Source: Dolomedes plantarius
Taxonomy: Eukaryota; Arthropoda; Arachnida; Araneae; Dolomedidae
DNA: 64,000 nt
Reading direction: 5' to 3'
Assembly: GCA_907164885.2 (NCBI GenBank)
Contig: OU015490.1
Span: 222,006,727 to 222,070,726 of the forward strand
The notes under the pieces were generated by a model, which was not told the origin of the DNA, searched no databases, and saw only the letters and a list, made by a program, of their open reading frames with translations. Shown here in pieces: positions 60,614-64,000 of this stretch; positions within the stretch are counted from its first letter, which is position 1, and every line of letters begins with the position of its first letter. The position numbers and the translations under genes were made by a program.

Positions 60614-63159
60614 CCCATTAACGCCCAGTGTCCTCATTTGATGATGCTACAAAAAATTTTCTATTCCGTGTATTAAATTAAAAAATATTCTTTTATTTAC
60701 GAATTGGTCTGATAGATGACAGCACTATGCAAGGTGAGATATGCAATTTATTTGGAACAAAGTAAAAATGGTCGGGAATGATGCAGTATAATTTCCAGGT
60801 TTTTCGGTAATCACGTTGTATATTTTTTATACTACTGTATGGTACTAGATTGATGAGGTAAATTCTTTAAATTTAGTATAAATATAATCTAGATACTCCA
60901 TGCTATGCCATTAGTATGTTTTTTAACATTTATTGTTGTTAATATATCCGTAATAAACAGGACAACATATCCGTCATCATTTGAGGACGTTGGGCGTTTG
61001 CGTACAGTTCTTATTCAGTATTCAGATTTGTTTCTTAAGTGTTTCTTACATTTTTTGTAGATAAACTATAAATAAACACAGAAAAATGAGTAGAAATAAA
61101 ACATTTAAAAGCTTAGAAGAGGCAACTGCTTATCTTTTTTCTGAAGAAATAGAAGCAGATATTATATCAATGCCTCCGGATGAAGATGATCTAACAGATG
61201 AAGAGCAATTCGATGATGATGATTTGGGTACTCCAGTTGTATCAGATATTGTAGGTAGATTAGAAATTATAATACCAGATGATAATGATAACTCTATTAT
61301 TTCGGATAAAAAAAGGAAAACAATTCCCGTAAACATAAAAAAGAAATATCAGTTGTATGGACGAATGAAACCCCGGCTTACACATTTGGGACTTTGGAAA
61401 ATTCTTCTAAGAGAAATTATGATATATTGACAGCGGAAACTAATAAGTCCAGTTGAGCTGTTTGAAGAATTTTTTACTAAAAGTGTTTATGATATGATCG
61501 TAGAGGAAACTAATCGATATGCTCACGAAATAAAAAATAAATTGAATTTTAATGTGACTAAAGATGAAGTAAAAACATTTATAGGATTTCTGATATTTTC
61601 GGGCTATCATACTTCCCAGTGAACACCCAGTGAACGGGACTACTGGACAGAAGCAGATGATTTAAGAGTAACAATAGTGAAGAATGCTATGACTAGAAAT
61701 TTCTACTTAGAGCTCAAGAGATTATTACATTTCCAAGATAATAAATTACATCAGTATAACAAACATGATAAATCATTTAAAATACGTCCCTTGTTAGAAA
61801 TGCTTTCCAAGAATTTTCAGAACTGGGGCATTTTCCATGAAGATTTGTCCGTTGATGAAATGATCGTCCGGTATTATGGTCATCACACTCTGAAACAATT
61901 TATAAAATCTAAACCTATTAGATTTGGGTATAAACTCTGGGCTCTGTGTGGCAACGATGTTACTGTTACAACTATACACTGTATTGTGGAAAAGAATCAA
62001 ATACTTTTGAATCAGAGAAACTTCCTTTAGGTACAAAAGTGGTGTTAAATTTACTATCCATTATTGAAGATCCAAAGAGCCATCGTGTTTATTTTGACAA
62101 CTTCTTTACCAGTCATGCGTTGCTAAAAAAACTGAAAAAAATGCAGTTCAGAGCTAGTGGAACAATACGAGAAAATCGTACTGAAAAATGCCCAATAATG
62201 GATGATAAGAAAATGAGTAAAAAAGAAAGAGGGTTTTACGATAGTAAATTTGACAAAACAAATGAAATTCTTGTTGTTAAAAGGAAGGACAATAAGTGTG
62301 TTTCTTTAGACTCTAATTTTGATACCATATTGCCGTTTTCTTCAGAACAAAGATGGAGTGTAGAAAAAAATAAAAGGTGAAAGTGAATCAGCGTCATGCT
62401 ATAAGTTCCTATACCTCATTTATGGGGGTGTCTACCTTCACGATTGACTTCTTGAGAAACATTCTATATAGCCATATGAAATGGTACTTTTTCTTTATTT
62501 CTAGGATGATAGATATGGCTATTGTAAATGGCTATGTCATTTATAAAAAGACCCATGGTTCTAAGTTGATGTCAATCAAAGATTTAATAAGGTATATTGC
62601 AGTAGCCTATTTAAAAAGGAACCGATTCAAAAGCAATCCGAAGAAGACCAGTACAAAGGCCAATAACATCCAGATCCAATGTGCTTCCTGACATAAATTT
62701 CGACAAAATACAGCATGGTATTGGCAAAAGGGAGAAAGAAAGGCGTTGCCAATATGATAACTGTTCTTCAAAGCCAAGAACATACTGTATGAAATTCAAT
62801 GCAACATTATGCATACAATGTTTTCTTCTTTTTCACCAAAAAAATCAACCTTAAAAATATAAAAAAAAGTTTTCTTACATCTATAAAATAAATTTTGATT
62901 TTTTTTACATTATTTTGCTTATTAGTTTGTTTGTACTATTAAAACTAAATAATTTTATGTAAAAACTTTCATTTTTAAAAATTTTACATGTTTTACATAC
63001 AAACGCCCAGCGTCATCAAATGAGGACGGCTTAAAAAATATGGTTGCAGATAAAATTTTTCAAAATGCTTTTGAAATACTTTTAATTTATGCATTTCTAC
63101 CCATATCTATCAATTTCAAGAGAAAAATTTCAAAATTTGTTAATTTGGGAATTAATGGG
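60614..63159 (+). mobile_element. piggyBac element (innermost of the nest)
   Basis: Flanked by TTAA at 60610-60613 and 63160-63163. Ends are CCCATTAACGCCCAG on the left and (reverse complement) CCCATTAATTCCCAA on the right. Near both ends the inverted words CGCCCAGTGTCCTCATTTGA (left) and TCAAATGAGGACG...GGGCG (right, 63006-63030) repeat, a subterminal inverted repeat set as in other piggyBac elements. A second CATTTGAGGACGTTGGGCG stands at 60978. At 2546 bp it is of full-length size. Confidence 0.93.
61086..62854 (+). pseudogene. piggyBac transposase, near full length, broken
   Basis: Start MSRNKTFKSLEEATAYLFSE, then an acidic N-terminus (DEDDLTDEEQFDDDD), the DDE_Tnp_1_7 domain with EVKTFIGFLIFSGYH, FHEDLSVDEMIVRYYGHH (first Asp), SHRVYFDNFFTSHALL (second Asp) and MIDMAIVNGYVIYKK (third conserved Asp), and a C-terminal Cys-rich zinc-binding end (RRCQYDNCSSKPRTYC, TLCIQCF). 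In-frame stops occur at 61428 and 61619 and frameshifts near 61960, 62375 and 62660. Motif order and a size of about 590 codons are normal for piggyBac. It cannot be active as it stands. Confidence 0.92.
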
Positions 63160-63591
63160 TTAAAATGAAAGCACAGCCTCTTGTTATTGTTATCTGTTTG
63201 ATTTTCTGTTTGTGTTTGCCTGATTTGAATAAAACGTCTCAGTATGACGTGTGAGCGCCCTCTTTCGGTTACTTTTGGAAACTTTTTTTTTCACATGAAA
63301 AATAAAAATCCAATGTCCCTTTGATCCTATTGGCGCAAACAGAAAATTTTTCTGAGCATTGCTTCTTTTATTACGAATTTTTGAACTTTGCATGAATTTA
63401 TGACGCACCCGGTATTTATGTAATGACACGTTAGTATGTAATTATAGTTTATTTTAAGAATGATTTCGCTTAATCCGAAAAATTCGTTAATCGAAAAGGT
63501 TCTGGTCCCAATCATTTGGGATTATCGGGACTCCACTATACCTTAAATTTATATGTATAGAGACACAAAAAGAATGTGAGTCTAATTAAGG

Positions 63592-63840
63592 GGGCAAGGG
63601 ACCTTGAAGCTCGAAGAAATGACTATAAATATGGTCTAATTCTAACCACAAAAACTCAAATAATATTAGAAAAAAAAATTATACATATGGAATACATATG
63701 GACTAATCCATTTTTATATATGATGTTTAGTCATATATAAAAATGGAAATTATAAATCTATAAATAATTTTCAAATCAGCAGTTTAGAATTTTATACGAT
63801 TAACTGCTAATTTGAGTTTGTGTGCCTCATTACTTTTAAG
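63592..63840 (+). repeat. Arm of the foldback repeat seen at 35 kb
   Basis: Matches the 35-kb element through GGGACCTTGAAGCTCG, GGTCTAATTCTAACCACAAA, AATGGAAATTATAAATCTAT and AACTGCTAATTTGAGTTTG. The other arm, if present, lies beyond the window. 63841-64000 shows nothing recognised. Confidence 0.7.
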
Positions 63841-64000
63841 GTATTCGACTACGTTCGGAGCCCTTTTTTTGGAAACTGTACTTGAGAAAATTTCTGCTTT
63901 ATTTTTCGAAGGAATACAACACCAAAACTCCAAAATGATGAAAAAATAGACATTAACTATGTATTTTTTTTCAAAATTCAGGAAATTGGCTCGAAACTTA

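Larger units (their letters stand above)
59553..63412 (+). mobile_element. Long-TIR Tc1/IS630-type element (middle of the nest)
   Basis: The left end after TA (59551-59552) is TCGGATGAGTCATAAATTCG, and the reverse complement of the right end before TA (63413-63414) is CCGGGTGCGTCATAAATTCA. The arms match for about 192 bp (59553-59744; 63221-63412), including GCAAAGTTCAAAAATTCGTA and CACGTCATACTGAGACG. It carries a DUF4817-type N-terminal coding remnant and is split by a piggyBac element. The related pogo-like copy at 25.4 kb shows the uninterrupted site. Confidence 0.9.
58967..63538 (-). mobile_element. pogo/Tigger-like element (outermost of a nest), copy 2
   Basis: The left end CAGTGGAGTCCCGATAATCC follows TA (58965-58966), and the reverse complement of the right end TAGTGGAGTCCCGATAATCC stands next to TA (63539-63540). 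Subterminal AATCCGAAA words (GCTTAATCCGAAA at 59011 and 63468) are shared. Its own sequence is 58967-59552 plus 63413-63538; the rest is inserted DNA. The related copy at 25373 supports the family. Confidence 0.85.

Overview
The window looks like a transposon-packed, AT-rich, non-genic piece of an arthropod nuclear genome, most likely a chelicerate and perhaps a spider. That placement is inference from the kinds of Tc1-, mariner- and non-LTR-type proteins present and was not checked by a search. I see no intact host protein gene, no rRNA and no convincing tRNA gene. Nearly everything that reads as protein is a broken transposase or reverse transcriptase. Much of the rest is tandem repeats, foldback repeats and long (TA)n tracts.

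Layout. 1-3.6 kb: a deleted piggyBac-like element, then two Tc1-type elements. 6.1-8.3 kb: an LTR-like repeat, a hAT-type MITE and another TIR element. 8.3-11.2 kb: a tandem array of about 255-bp units broken by an RTE-like LINE insertion with a 14-bp target duplication. 12-16.5 kb: a possible exon fragment, a mariner fragment, a long-TIR element, a tRNA-derived SINE candidate, and a second copy of the first Tc1 family between (TA)n tracts. 17-19.3 kb: an LTR-like repeat with a piggyBac-like deletion derivative inside it. 20-27.6 kb: half of an inverted duplication (partner at 45 kb), two copies of a tRNA SINE, a pogo-like remnant, and a 103-bp tandem repeat with a TTAA-flanked MITE. 31-44 kb: MITEs, foldback repeats, LTR-like repeats, an IS630-type deletion derivative, a nearly intact Tc1 element (41.4-42.8 kb) and a foldback array. 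46-54.4 kb: a mariner/IS630 remnant and two related, diverged hAT-like elements carrying an unusual transposase. 57-63.5 kb: a mariner fragment and a nested set, pogo-like outside, a long-TIR Tc1/IS630-type element inside, and a piggyBac element plus a Jockey-like RT tail inside that. The last 400 bp hold one arm of the foldback repeat also seen at 35 kb.

The most informative signals are (i) the pair of hAT-like elements with a Cys-rich N-terminus and a shared GCDGT / CLLHxNELPxRHLF core, (ii) the nested insertions at 59-63.5 kb, whose middle layer can be checked against a related site without the insertion at 25-26 kb, and (iii) several insertions with clean target-site duplications (TA, TTAA, 8 bp, 11-14 bp). 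These define element ends at base level. All assignments come from reading the sequence and from general knowledge of the families.
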